A stretch of 64,000 nt of DNA, taken from positions 57,785,396-57,849,395 of the forward strand of contig OY755202.1 of NCBI GenBank assembly GCA_963576765.1. The letters run 5' to 3'. How positions within the stretch are numbered: position 1 is the stretch's first letter; each line of letters opens with the position of its first letter. This DNA comes from Draba incana (taxonomy: Eukaryota > Streptophyta > Magnoliopsida > Brassicales > Brassicaceae). Shown piece after piece: positions 1-12,271 of the stretch. The notes beneath the pieces are model-generated. The model did not search any database, had not been told where the DNA came from, and worked only from the letters and a program-made list of their open reading frames with translations. The position numbers and the translations under genes were made by a program.

Positions 1-2381
1 TCATTAGGCGGTTGAAGGCCTGTCATAACCTCGATCTTCGTGCGATCCACTTTAATCCCAGCTTCTGAAACTCTATGTCCAAGCACTATGCCATCCTTCA
101 CCATAAAGTGACATTTCTCCCAGTTCAAAACCAAGTGCTTTTCCTCGCATCTAGCTAGTACTTTCTCCAGATTGTTCAAGCAGTCTTTGAAAGAGGATCC
201 GTATACTGAAAAATCATCCATGAAAACCTCCATGTAATCCTCTATCATGTCCGTGAAGATAGACATCATGCAGCGCTGGAAGGTGGCAGGAGCATTGCAT
301 AACCCAAAAGGCATTCTGCGATATGCAAAAGTACCATAAGGACAAGTGAAAGTGGTTTTCTCCTGGTCGTCCGGATGAATGGGTATCTGGAAGAACCCTG
401 AGTAGCCATCCAAGAAGCAGTAGTAAGGATGATTCGCAAGCCTCTCCAACATCTGATCAATAAATGGCAAGGGAAAATGATCCTTCCTAGTGGCTGCGTT
501 TAGTTTTCTGTAATCGATGCACATTCGATGCCCCGTGACTGTTCTTGTAGGAATCAGCTCATTCTTCTCGTTCTTCACCAATGTGACACCTCCCTTCTTA
601 GGGACTACATGAACAGGACTCACCCAAGAACTGTCTGAGATGGGATAGATGATCCCTGCTTCCAAAAGCTTCATAATCTCTTTCTTAACAACCTCAGTCA
701 AATTCGGGTTCAAGCGCCTCTGATGCTCAATTGATGACTTAGACTCATCCTCTAAGTGAATCCTATGCATGCACAAATCTGGAGCAATACCTGAAATGTC
801 ATCAAGAGAGTAGCCAAGAGCTTTGCGAAACTTGCGCAGCCTCATTAGTAATAACGCGAGTTCCGCGTTGTTCAAGGAAGAATTAACGATGACAGGATAA
901 GTTGAATTGGATCAAAGAAACGCGTACCTTAGCCCTGCAGGAAGTGGCTTGAGATCGATCTTAGGAGCCTTTTCTTCGCTCCAATCGCTGTTCTCGGCCA
1001 GATGTCGAGCGACACCGTCAGATGGCATCGATCGATGCCCATGAAGTTTAGCTAATTTCGTGTTTGCAACCACTTGCATAACCTGCTTGCTTGCATCCAT
1101 TATCGAAGCATAACCCGCAGCAGTCTCGTCTAGGCACTCCCTTTCTGATGTAGAGTTGATCAATGCCCTTTCCAAAGGATCTGTAGAGCGCATCTCATTG
1201 AAGTAATCCTCCGCTAGATGATCCAAGGTATCAACAAAGAAAGTCTGACCATCTATTGTAGGCTTCCTCATGATCTTGTCCATGTCGAACTTCATCTCTA
1301 AATCGCCTACACTCAGTGTGATCCTTCCACCCTTGACATCTATCATCGCTCCAGCTGTAGCCAAGAAGGGTCTTCCTAAGATAAGAGGATCTTTGGGTTC
1401 TTCTCCATACTGCAGAACCACAAAGTCCGTAGGAATCATGCACTCTCCAATTTTGATTGGAACATCTTCAAGGACTTCTTCAGGGATTCTCACTGTTCTG
1501 TCTGCTAGGATAAGAGAGATCCTAGTGGGTTGAAAATCAGTCATCCCAAGGCTTATAGCAACTGATAGTGGCATCAAGTTGACACTAGACCCCAAATCGC
1601 ATAAGGAGCGAGGAAATCTTTCTGTAAAGATTAAGCAATCGAGCACAAAAATTCCTGGATCACTGAGCTTCTCTGGAATTCTGTTCTGTATCACCGCACT
1701 AACCTGCTCTGAGATCATCGCGCATCCCTCTTCAAGACTCAAGCCCTTGGTAACCATCCGCTTCATATAACGTCGAATCACTGGAGTTGATCTTATAGCA
1801 TCTATCAAGGGAAGCTCAACGGTGATTTTGTCCATAATGGCCTTGCATCTAGCATCTTCGAGCTCCTGTTTGGACTTCTTGTTACTCCTAGGATACGGGA
1901 GTTTGGGCTTGTAGACTCGTTCCTCTGCAGCTACCGGTGATTTGGAAGTTTCTGGTACGTTCTGAGAAGAGCGTCGATCGATGCTACCCTGATGGTGTCG
2001 ATCGTCACTTATTTTTGGACTTGGCAAGTCTTCGATTTCATCATGCTCAGAATCTGAAACCTCGAGGGGTGTCGACCGATGCTCCTTAGTGGCGTCGAGC
2101 GACACTTCAGTTGGATCAACAATCTCATCATCTTCGATATCAAGTAGCTCGTCGATTCGCTCTTTATCAGCCCCTTTCTTCAGAATCGGTTCCACCTTCT
2201 TTCCACTACGTGTCATGATGGCCATGGCATTTCGTTTGGGATTCGTATCGGTCCTTGAAGGAAGAAATCCATCTTGTCTCTTTACCGATTCTGCGGTCTG
2301 AGCAACTTGCGTATCGAGCTTCTTGACATGAGTGTTGAGAGCTTCGAATTTCCCGTTCAGATCTTGATACATGGCACCCAT
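1..2381 (-). pseudogene. Athila-type protease and reverse transcriptase (pol), running off the window
   Basis: Continuation of the minus-strand gypsy polyprotein. From 2381 the frame encodes a gag-protease linker. The aspartic protease follows, with core DLGSSVNLMPLSV and flap-side ILGRPFL. An in-frame TGA lies at 914-912, right after LPAGLRYAFL. Beyond it the same frame is open all the way to base 1. It shows the reverse transcriptase: VPKKGG, CIDYRKLNAATRKDHFPLPF, QIPIHPDDQEKTTFTCPYG, MPFGLCNAPATFQRCM, the catalytic motif FMDDFSVYG, and VLGHRVSEAGI. RNase H, integrase and the 3' LTR must lie to the left, outside the window. The intact YMEVFMDDF motif and single stop suggest a young, lightly damaged copy. 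Three pairs of the GTGTCG..CGACAC-like palindromes (1002-1038, 1971-2008, 2069-2105) are embedded in the linker coding sequence. Confidence 0.88.
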
Positions 2382-3805
2382 CTTCCCATTAAAGGTACGG
2401 TCAGCTTTTGTTGACCTTCCAAAAGCTGCTCAAGCATGGATTTCACCTCGCTATCGGAAGTTTTAGCAGGAGGTGTCTGGTATGAAGAAGAACCGTATGT
2501 CCTCGTGTAGTTACTGTTACTGCTCTGGAATGGCTTCTGAAAGTCGTTCTTCTGGTACTGCGGGCTTGAGGGTCTCTGATAGTTGCTGTTGTAGTTACTC
2601 TGGTAGCCTCTGTTCCCTTGCTGATTACCATACCTCTGACTCTGAAATCCAGTTCCATTAACGTAGTTCACGCCTTCTTCTTCATTCCCAACTTCTGGTT
2701 CAAATGCTTCAACCTCTTGAGCAAAATGGACTGTCTTCTTTCCCACTAGGATGTTATGCACGTCGTCAATCTTAGCTTTAACCTCTTGAGAAAACTGACC
2801 ACTGTTCCCACTGAGCTTCTTCCTCTCAAAGTCTGCATTCTTACTGCTGTTGCTTGAAGCCAAGTTTTCAATAAGCGCAATAGCATCTTCCGGAACGTTA
2901 GTCGTGAAGTTTCCACTGCTTGCAGCATCGAGTGTCATCTGGTATCTCCAATCCACTCCATTAAAGAAGATCCTAAGCAACTGGATATCACTGAATCCGT
3001 GATGAGGGCAATCTCTCTGGTAGGACTTAAATCGCGCCCATGAAGCCTTGAATGCCTCAGTATCCTGCTGGCGGAAAGTAGCAATCTTCATCCTCAAGTC
3101 TTCAGACCTCGTATCGTCGAAAAAGTTGTTGAGAAAGGCATTCTTGGTGTCCTCCCAAGTAGTCAAAGATCATGGCTCAAGTTGCTTTAGCCAGTACGAA
3201 GCATCACCTCCTAGTGAGTAGGGAAAGAGCTTGCAGAAAAGATAGTCACTTGACACCCCATTCGCCTTAATGCTCGATGCTAAGTCCTCAAACTTCTCAA
3301 TATGATCCATTGGGTGTTCGTGAGGAAGCCCATGGAAAGGATGTTGAGCCACAAGACTGAAGAATGCAGGCTTTAGCTCGAAGTCGTTTCTCTGAAACGG
3401 TGGTGGGCGAATTGCAGCTCGGTTAGCATAAAACTGATCGGGGCGATTGTAATCGCCCAATGTGATACCACGGCCGTTCTGAACTTGGCGTCGACCGATG
3501 CCACCATCCTGGTGTCGTTCGATGCCTGGGTTCTGCGCAGGTGCTTCGACGATTACATTCCCCTGGTCGTCGAGTCTGGCTCCTTCCTCATTGTATCTCA
3601 GCCCTGCTCTGTCATGGAACACTCCTTCTTCTCCCGCAACCGGCATTAACACTAGTCTGTCTCCCATCTTAGCTTCCTTAACTGCTCTTCTGTTCGTTTG
3701 TTCTAAGAGAGCTAAAGTGTCGAGATCAAATCCAACCAATTCCTTGTCTGTTTTGCTTCTTGTGACGTGTTTTGGCATGCACCTGAAACCCAAAACTAAA
3801 AGCAA
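2382..3805 (-). pseudogene. Athila-type Ty3/gypsy gag (N-terminal and capsid part), broken
   Basis: This is the gag part of a minus-strand LTR retrotransposon, which would form the nucleocapsid shell. The frame starts at 3805, just downstream of the primer site and 5' LTR. The protein has a basic N-terminus (MPKHVTRSKTDKE) followed by the retrotransposon-gag capsid core, with landmarks DASYWLKQLEP, TTWEDTKNAF, FRQQ and HHGF. A Q/N/S/Y-rich low-complexity tail follows. Two lesions are visible. An in-frame TGA at 3172-3170 cuts the capsid domain. A frameshift near 2390-2400 moves the reading frame before the downstream segment that begins KMGAMYQDLNGKFEAL. Gag of this family is normally continuous with pol, so the copy looks recently inactivated rather than ancient. 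It also contains one pair of the palindromic motif (3488-3525). Confidence 0.85.
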
Positions 3806-3892
3806 ACAAAAGAGAAACTAGTTAGTAAATTAAAAACAAAAAGAAAAACTTAGACAAAATTCTATAATTGAAAATCTAATTGTGATTTCAAG

Positions 3893-3910
3893 TCCCCGGC
3901 AACGGCGCCA
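3893..3910 (-). other. Primer binding site complementary to tRNA-Asp
   Basis: The plus strand reads TCCCCGGCAACGGCGCCA, the 3' end of plant tRNA-Asp(GTC) including CCA. Read on the minus strand it is therefore the minus-strand priming site, five bases inside the 5' LTR end. This fixes the orientation of the element and agrees with the Athila lineage, which uses this primer. Confidence 0.85.
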
Positions 3911-3915
3911 AAATT

Positions 3916-5104
3916 TGATATGCTCAAATTTAACCCTGAGCCACTCTCTCAAATTAAGAGATCGTGTAGCACTTAGGGATCGAATCCACAGGGAAAAGAA
4001 TCACAAAGTAAAGTTTCAAGTTCAAATTAAGCTAAGAGAATAATAGTGTAATAAAAAGTAAACTAAATAAAACAAGTGAATGATGATTAGAGTTCTTTAA
4101 ATCAATGAGACGAAGTGTTAGGCGTTGGGAAATTCGCAGGCATGACTTTAAATCGAAGCACTAAATTACTGTCGGGATATTTATTAAGAACCGTTCTCAA
4201 ACTCGAAATAAACTGTAAAACTAATCAACTTTCGTTGCAGAAGTTATCTATGATTAAATCCTAGCAAACCAAATTCTTTTGCGAGTTCTAAAGATTAAAT
4301 CAAGCATTAACAAGCAGTTTCGATAAGTTCACAAAATCACTAAGCTAAATTCCTTTGCGAAAAGTAATTTTGCTCACCAAAGATATTGTTCCAGCTAACA
4401 AACAATGCTTTCGCATCTATCCATCAACCTAACATGTCTAAATCAGGGTGATCAATCCTAAAGCAGAATTAAAACTATCAAGGCGAAGAACACAAGTAGA
4501 TTGATCCCAACAGTAATAAAGTTCTATCAATTTATCATCAGCCTTTGAAAAACCCTAAACCTAACAAGTAGATTACTCAGACATAGCAATAGCAAACATC
4601 ACAATAACTGAATAATACTGCATTAAAAGATAGAGTAAGAGATACAAAAGAGTTCGAAGAAATCTCTGAAAAGAGTCTGAACTTGTCTCCCTAAAAGCTC
4701 TGAATCAATCTCCTCTCTAAGTCTCAATAGAATAAAGCGTAAAGCCTAACAATGGCTGTTAAAAACTATATATAAGACTCTAAAACCGACTTGGACCAAT
4801 CATGAAATCTTTAGGAACTTCTGGGCTAAAACGGGCTTCGCGAATCAGGCTTTTCTTCTGTTACGAACGGGGTGTCGATCGACACTCAAGGATGGTGTCG
4901 ATCGACACCAAAACTGAATTTCCAATCCGACTTTGACACTTTGATCTCTTTCTCTGAAATGCTCCAAAACGCTCCTAAATCTCCCATTATGCTCCAAATA
5001 CCTATAAACCTGCAACGACTCTAAAAGAACACCAAAAACACCAAAAAGACTCTAAAAACATACTTATATCATGGCTTTAAATGGGTAAAAACCATGATAT
5101 ATCA
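3916..5104 (-). repeat. 5' LTR of the Athila-type element
   Basis: The block begins TGATATGCTC and ends CATGATATATCA on the plus strand, giving short inverted termini TGATAT/ATATCA of the TG..CA type. It lies immediately outside the tRNA-Asp primer site. Its length of 1189 bp suits an Athila-class LTR. The partner LTR is outside the window, so the outer boundary cannot be checked by LTR-LTR comparison. It holds a perfect pair of 14-bp palindromes at 4872-4885 and 4895-4908. Confidence 0.75.
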
Positions 5105-8100
5105 AATCAAATCCACGATTGGTATTGGAATCACAATATATATATCACTTTCATGAATTATGGTTTACTGGCTTATTACAAATATCGAAACCACTTTAAA
5201 TTACATTCATGCTTTATTATTTTTACTGGTCTATCGATTGATATTCGTTAGTTTGGTTAAACTATTTTATGGATGTGACAAATATGGTCATGACGAAAGT
5301 CAATAAATTTCTTTCAAGAAATTTGGAAGGGTATATACATATATGGGAATGCATTTTGAGATTTTTGATGCGAATATTTTCCCAAGTCTCAAGTTGAGTA
5401 TGTTTTGATTATGAAGTGGAATTCAATACGATATGGATGAACCTGAAGTTTCATCAAATTGAGGAGGAGAAGTAATGAATCTTATATAGATATTAAGAGA
5501 CATATCTTGAAGATTATGTTTACTACTTTTAAAGATCCACAAGTAAATGGTCATGAATGAGGGTATGAAAAAATATGTTAAGATCAAAAGCAATATATTT
5601 CTTTCAAGAAATTGTATATTCACTTGAAGTGAGAAAAGAAAGAGGGAGAAAGAATTTAGTGCGAGTACTTTATCAAATGTATAAAGGTTATTAAAAGCTC
5701 CCGAAGAGTATAAACTATTATATGTAGGATAGCATGTTAAAACTATTGATGCATATACTCTCCCAAGTCTCAAGATGGGTATGTTTATGGTTTTAGAGTG
5801 GATTCAATATGAGATGGATGAACCTGAAGTTTCATCATCTCGAGGAGGAAGAGTAAATAATTTCACATAGACAAGTGATATATCCTGAAGATATGTTCAC
5901 TGCTTGGACATAGAAGATCCAAGAGTTCTTTGGAACAATCTTAAAAGCATGATGATATCATTTAGAGTGTGAATCTCCACATTTAGGATTAGAAGACTTA
6001 GAGTCTATAATTAAATGTCCTATCGGTTATACTCCATTCCCTAAAGCGAATGTGACATCATATTTTAAGAAAGAAAAGGACCACACAAATAATATTTGTC
6101 GGTCGCATATGTGAAAGTGGATATGAATATAGTCAAAATCGAGATCGATGATTTTATATCAAGAATTTATATATTCACCGGAAGTGAATGAATAGAAAAA
6201 GAAAGAAACTTGTGGGAGTACAATTATTGTAGTATAAATCATATATATGAATGCTCCAGAAGAGCACATAGATAGCATTTTCTGTGAGAATGTTATTGAA
6301 ATATTTGATACATTCTATTCTCTTAAGTCTCAAAAGAAGGATCTAAGATAAAAGAAATGATCCAAGTAGGATATATTATTGATTCTAAAAATGGGATTCA
6401 TTTCGAGATCAATATAACTACAGTGTTATCATCTCGAGGGGAAGAGTTAAAAAAATCTCATATACTTTAAGTGAAACATCCAGAAGATTATGTTTACACT
6501 AAAAATGAGATTGATGAATCCTTCATAAAAAATAAATCTATGAGATTTTTCATACGAAAAGTGAAAGAATTGTTGAATATCTCCAAATCACAAGTTTTTC
6601 CCAAGTTTGAAAGTATTTAAGAGAATCTACATATTTTGTACTAGATTGTACTACACAAAGATTCGTGAACCAGAAGTTTACTGAGAATGAAAAATAAACT
6701 AGAATTTTACCGAGAATGAAAAGTAAACCAGAAGTTTACTGAGAATGAAAAGTAAATCAGAAGTTTACTGAGAATAAAAAATAAATCAGATGTTTACTGA
6801 GAATTTAAATATTTGGCTTAACCGGATTGGTCATCCTGGTTTAATAGATGATGCGGAAATTTATAAAAATGTGTGGATATTTCGTAAAGAACCAGAAGAT
6901 TCTTTTTAGTCATTTATCATATGTTGATTGCTCATGAAGCAATATGATAATGTGGCATTGACCAATAAGAAAAATAAACTGGGATCTGTTTATTTCCAGA
7001 AGTATATATAAGGAGATATTTATGGGCTGATCACCCACTATGTGAATTTTAGATTATAGATGCATCAATTCAATGGACGCATTGACTCGATGAACACATC
7101 TACTAAATATTCACATTTATCCTTGTCATGAAAATGCAACTTGAAGTTTACATGATTATTTGATAATGCTGGTGAATTTATGTTTGAATGTCCACTGAAA
7201 TAAGGTGTCGAACATCCTTGAGTTCATGTTCATACACAAAATGGTTTAACACCATTGATTCGCATCAAGCCAATGAATAATTTATAGTCTCCCCATCATT
7301 ATTGGTTTAGGATCAGAAACCAAATAATTTCCATCAAAAGGATATTTGAATATGAAAAGTACTCCACCACAGCGTTATAAGATGGAACCTCAAAAGAGGA
7401 GAAAAGTATATGTTGGATATGAATATTAAATAAGTGTCTAGATCCCAGAAGTATTTATTGAAGTCTCAACTTGTATATTTTCGTAATAATGAGTTAGTTT
7501 TCAAACATCAGGGGGAGAAAGAAACAGCTGAAAAAGATATAAGTTTCTGTGAATTATCAATGATCCTCGGACTAGAGAATGTACATTAGAAGTCCAAAAA
7601 GATAATTCATAAGCAAAACTTGGCGTATTAATTGCCAGACGCTTTTGATGATCCTAATAGAGTGATGAAATTACCTATGCCAGCTGTATATGCTCCAATT
7701 AAATGTATGTCCTAGAAGGACTATATCAAACTGCTAGTGAGTCTAAGGATCGCATGAAGCGTGATAGACCTATTTGGTTCCATATATAAATCCTCGTAAA
7801 AAGAAAGGAGCAGAAATTGAGAATGACCAAATCGAGGTAAAAAAGATTTTGAATGATCTCCAGAAGAGACATCAACATGACAAATGAACAGTTCAAGTAC
7901 TTGACAATGAAAAGAGCTAGCTAGCTATGTCATGTTAGAAATAATATGGGAACCGAAAAAGCAAATCGACGTCGTAATATTTTGCATGCTATGAGCAGTT
8001 GATATTATGGAAAAGAGGATCATGAAAGAAAGTCTATTGAAATGTGTACACAAAGTAATGATTGGCCAAAGTGGAAAGGAAAATAGACTTGTACTTATAA

Positions 8101-9386
8101 TCTCTTGAAGAGAAATTTTTGGACCAGGAGTCCATGCACCTGAAGTGTAAAACCAGTGAAAGATTTAAAGTTTGTGGAAAACGATAGTGAAAATATTGAA
8201 ATTTTCACAAAGACAAAGATTGTTTTATGAAGAGATATATTTATATTCTCTTGTGGTGGTAGCAATACTTTTGAAATATCTTATAAGTCTGGCAATAAGA
8301 TATAGAACACTGGATGAGGAAATTTATATGGATATAATCCCTGAAGGATTAAAGACATCAAAATTATATTCTTGAGAACTCTACTCGATCAAATGAAAAG
8401 AGAAAATATGGTATAATTATGTATATGTGTACCCATGTAGATTTCTCTAAAGATATTGATCAAAGTGATTCTTAATTTGAAGATCATCAAAACTCAGTGT
8501 TATATGAAATAGTATGATGACAATAATTTATGCTAAATGATCACTTGATATTGAGATTTGTATACAAATCCCGGAAGGATTTAAATGGCTAGAAGCAAAA
8601 TGGTCCTGAAGTACCAAATTTAAACTGATGTTTAAGAAATTTATCGATCTCTTTCATGATTGAAAGATGTGATTTTGTATGATAAAAGGAAAATATGGTA
8701 TGGACCAGAAGTCTAATGATTTGAGATATCATAAATCATACAAGTTTGTTTGTTAAGGTTATGCTTATGATAATTCGAAAAGATAGCATATGATCAGAAG
8801 ACATCTTCTGAAGAAGATGTTTCTGAGAGGGAGAAAGATAATGATGAGCGTGGATGTACTTTTTTTCCCTTATCATAGTTTTTATCCCATAGGGTTTTTC
8901 TATGAAAGGTTTTTAACGAGACATCAAAGAACACGCAAATGATAGACACTTAAAGAGGAATGTTATCATTAGAGTGATATATGAAAGTCTATCAATCTCT
9001 ATAATGAATATCTTACTTTAATGATATTAAGAGAAACATAGAGAATGATCAAGATGGATAATCTAAAAGATCCATAAGTTGAAGAAGAATGGCGATATAC
9101 ACGTTCTACATATTCGTTCAAGCGAAACTTTGGCAGACTTATTTCTCAAGACACTTCTAACTGCTACTTTGAAGAAACAAGTTCATCATTTGGATGCGTT
9201 GTCTCAAATATCTCAAGTCATCTAGTCATCAGGGGAAGTAAATACGCGCTGCACTCTCTTTCCCTTAACCATAGTTTTTCCCATAACCATAGTTTTTCCC
9301 ACTGGGTTTTTCTGGTAAGGTTTTTAATGAGGTAGCATCATTTGCGTATTAGGAGTAGTTTTATATAATGGACATTCAAGGGGAAG
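5105..9386 (+). pseudogene. Degenerate Ty1/copia internal region
   Basis: No long frame survives, but copia protein fragments in the expected order can be read on the plus strand between stops. Around 7405-7510 there is a fragment like the integrase C-terminal segment (KVYVGYEY, then FKHQGGE). Around 7600-7700 there is LPDAFDDPNRV. At 7752-7790 there is RMKRDRP, like the basic segment just before RT. Two polypurine-like stretches precede the LTR, and similar sequence is repeated near 8820-8950 and 9230-9380 (CCATAGTTTT...GGGTTTTTCT). The 5' part has short tandem repeats. The Athila LTR abuts its left edge, so the relic was probably cut by the Athila insertion. Confidence 0.6.
6655..6806 (+). 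repeat. Short tandem repeat inside the copia relic
   Basis: About five imperfect copies of a roughly 31-bp unit with core CCAGAAGTTTACTGAGAATG followed by AAAAGTAAA. It appears to be local tandem expansion in a decayed coding region. Confidence 0.7.
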
Positions 9387-9642
9387 TGTTATAAATCCCA
9401 TTTATTGTGAATGTCCATATATGATTATGGTCTTGTTCACCAAGTCTCTTGCTCTCCAAGTTCTTATTCTTCTCCAAGTAATTGTATGTTATATATACTC
9501 TTGTTCTCTATGGAATAATACATCACTCAATTCTCATTCTTTTCTCTCTTATTCACAACAATATGTTATTTTTCCGTTGCTAATTTGTAATAATTTTGTG
9601 GATATTTAGTTACAAATAATTACAAAATTTACGCGTGTAACA
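9387..9642 (+). repeat. Probable 3' LTR of the copia relic
   Basis: Starts TGTTATAAATCCC directly after the purine run CAAGGGGAAG, a typical polypurine tract. It ends GTGTAACA, giving inverted ends TGTTA/TAACA. Length is about 256 bp, normal for a small plant copia LTR. The 5' LTR is not in the window, so the right boundary is provisional. Confidence 0.5.
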
Positions 9643-10068
9643 AATTTGTTTCAAAAAGATACGTAATAGTAGAAAACTTTGCGACGAAAAGTTTGAAGCA
9701 ATGCGTAACATTAGTTACAAAAATCTCACAAAGTTTTTGTAGCTAATTGTTATAAATTATGGTTGTACATTATTTGCTACATTTAGTGATAGATATATCG
9801 TATCAATGTTTAATTACATTTACATATAAATAATATTGGATATTTTGACAAATATAAAAATGAATAAATATTGGATTTTTTTTGTTATGTACAAATAACT
9901 TTATAATCTTATATACACATTATATACTCTAAAATTATATACACTTAGATTTTTAAAATTCCTAGACTAAAAATTGTAAATAATTATAAGGGAGATATAT
10001 TAATTAAAAGTTTGTAAATCTTTTTAGGACAGATAGTTTGCATTCAATTAAGAAGAATGCATAACAAA
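9643..10068. other. AT-rich spacer, nothing recognised
   Basis: Very AT-rich sequence between the copia LTR and the next inverted-repeat element. No ORF, RNA gene or repeat structure was seen. Confidence 0.5.
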
Positions 10069-11354
10069 GGCCCTGTTCGTTTGTACATCTAGAAAGTACA
10101 TCCAGATGGTGCATTCAGATGATGCATCTGAGTGTTGTTCGTTTCTATATTCTGATACTTCACCTAAATGTTTCATCTAGCTTCATCTGTATGCAGTTTT
10201 GTTTGTTTGATTAGTCGGCATATGTATCTAGATGTAATTTAATATCCAAATGACTAAAATGGACATGGTTTCATGTTAATAATATTTTTATGATTTTAAA
10301 TTATATTTACAAATATATTATTTTAAAAGTATCTTTTTTAATTAATAAATTTAGATATTGATGAAATGATTAAATTTATAAAAGGTTATTAAAAATCAAT
10401 AAAAAAATAAGAACAACGTTTTAAATATGCAGAAAATAAATTAAATCTAAAAATTATATAGTTTGATTACATTTATACTAAATTTGATTACATTTATAAT
10501 AATTTGATTACTATGTTCGATATACTTCACTATTTCCTCAAAATTCGTTCGAAGTTAAAAATGGATGGTGATTGTATTTGTACATCACAAAAAAATGATA
10601 TTACACAGAAACACATTATAAATTTTTTAACCAGCAACAAAGAGAGAAAGTGTGAAATACAAAATAAAATGAGTTGTATTTTGTTACACGTGTATATTTA
10701 AATTCGTTTTAATATAATACAATTCAATCTTGGTTTGGTTTGGTTTGACTCGTCACCACTCACTGAGTCAAACTAAGATCGAACTCCCGAGTCAACTGAG
10801 TCATCTTTGTTAAAAGCACAGCTCGTCTGTATAAACTGGTTCGATTGGGTAAATTTTCAATCAAATTCTCGACGGAATTTTTCAAATCTCCGCCGTAGAA
10901 TCTCGTTCCAATTCACAATCAAATTCTCGCCGGATTTTGCAATCTCCGCCACGGAATCTCGACGTATCTACGACGGTGAGAGGCGTTACATAACAGGACG
11001 ACTGATGATGATGATGATTCAAGAGCGACGAGCTTCGACGGAGGAATTGCGCGTTTCCGATTAGACGGCGCCGGAGGAAGAGAGAAGATCGGCAAGAGAA
11101 GATTTTAGAGTGTGTGGTATTGTTTGGTAATTTTTGTTTTCGCAAAGGATATTTTTGTCATTTTAAGTTTTCAGTTGAACCTGGTGCAGTCAGATGCACT
11201 ATTCCAACTCAGCTGAATTTTCTGTATTTTTGTGGATGAGTTTTTGAAAGTCAGTTGGATGCTCTAGCTAGATGAGTCATTTAACTGCGCTAAACGAACA
11301 TCATTCGACAGTTCCATCTAGATGGAGCATCCAGATGAGCAAACGAACAGGGCC
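10069..11354. mobile_element. Non-autonomous terminal-inverted-repeat DNA element
   Basis: The left end reads GGCCCTGTTCGTTTG. The right end is its reverse complement with few differences (CAAACGAACAGGGCC). Imperfect inversion continues for about 70 bp through CATCTAGATG-like sub-repeats. The flanking AAA on both sides could be a 3-bp target duplication but is too simple to prove one. The interior has no transposase. It holds a segment at 10850-10975 with two degenerate copies of TTCAATCAAATTCTCGNCGG...TCTCCGCC, which may be captured host 5'-UTR-like sequence. The superfamily is undecided. Confidence 0.65.
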
Positions 11355-11808
11355 AAAATACTACATGAGAAAATGTATTTGAGAAGATGAAAACCAATTT
11401 CCTAAAAAGAATCACATAGATCGATGATGTGGCATTTTTTAGAAGACAAATATTAGCCAATCTCGTGCGTTCAGTTATCATTTGTTGATCAAGCCGATTG
11501 GTCTTTCTCCTCTTCAACATTCAGGCACGAAGCTCCTTGAGAAATCTCTGCCCTGAAGCTCGGAACGTATGATTCTTGTTTTATCTTCTAATTTCTCGCT
11601 TACGCTCTTACTCGAATTCTCTATTGTATCTCGAAGACTCGAGCTGTGATTTCATATATGTGGAAGAGGTAAGTTTGTTTCTTAACTTGTTAATAGGATT
11701 TTATGCATTAAATTTAAAATTAAAAGAAGAACAAAGATTGCTTACCAAACCATACACACAAGGTAATTTTGCAGTAGATGGTTAATCTAACTCCAAAAAG
11801 AAACAAAT
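11355..11808. other. Spacer between the TIR element and the LINE
   Basis: No recognised gene. A GC-richer stretch around 11480-11650 looks like a leader or exon fragment (short open frames only), but no protein family could be named. Confidence 0.4.
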
Positions 11809-12271
11809 AAGCTAAACCGGATAAGCGTTAGTTTTTTCTCTCCCAGGCGACTTTTTCGAAAGTGGGTATTAACCAGAAGGTCTCGGTTTAGTCAACTTTG
11901 ACCAATGGAAATTTACCCAAATTAGACCGTTTTTCAAAAACCACTTTTCATCTAACTCCTACACCAACATTTCTTTACTCTAAACGGTATCTGCGCTGGT
12001 GGCCGATCTTGAGCTCCGGCGTCGCCTCTGGTGAGCTCCGATCGCAACATGGTCTCAGAAGGTTGGTGTAAAGATTTCATGGAGCTATCTCCCCTGTATC
12101 CCACTACTGCGACTTGCAGACCTTAAACATTGTCGTTCTTGTCCGATACCGGTTTCATCCGGATTTCATTCTTCCAAGCCTGCTGTGATTTGCAGTCCTT
12201 CCTCTAGCAATTACTCAAGCAAGTTCTCTGGTATAGAGACCGTACATTGAAGTAAAGATCTAGCTCAACCT

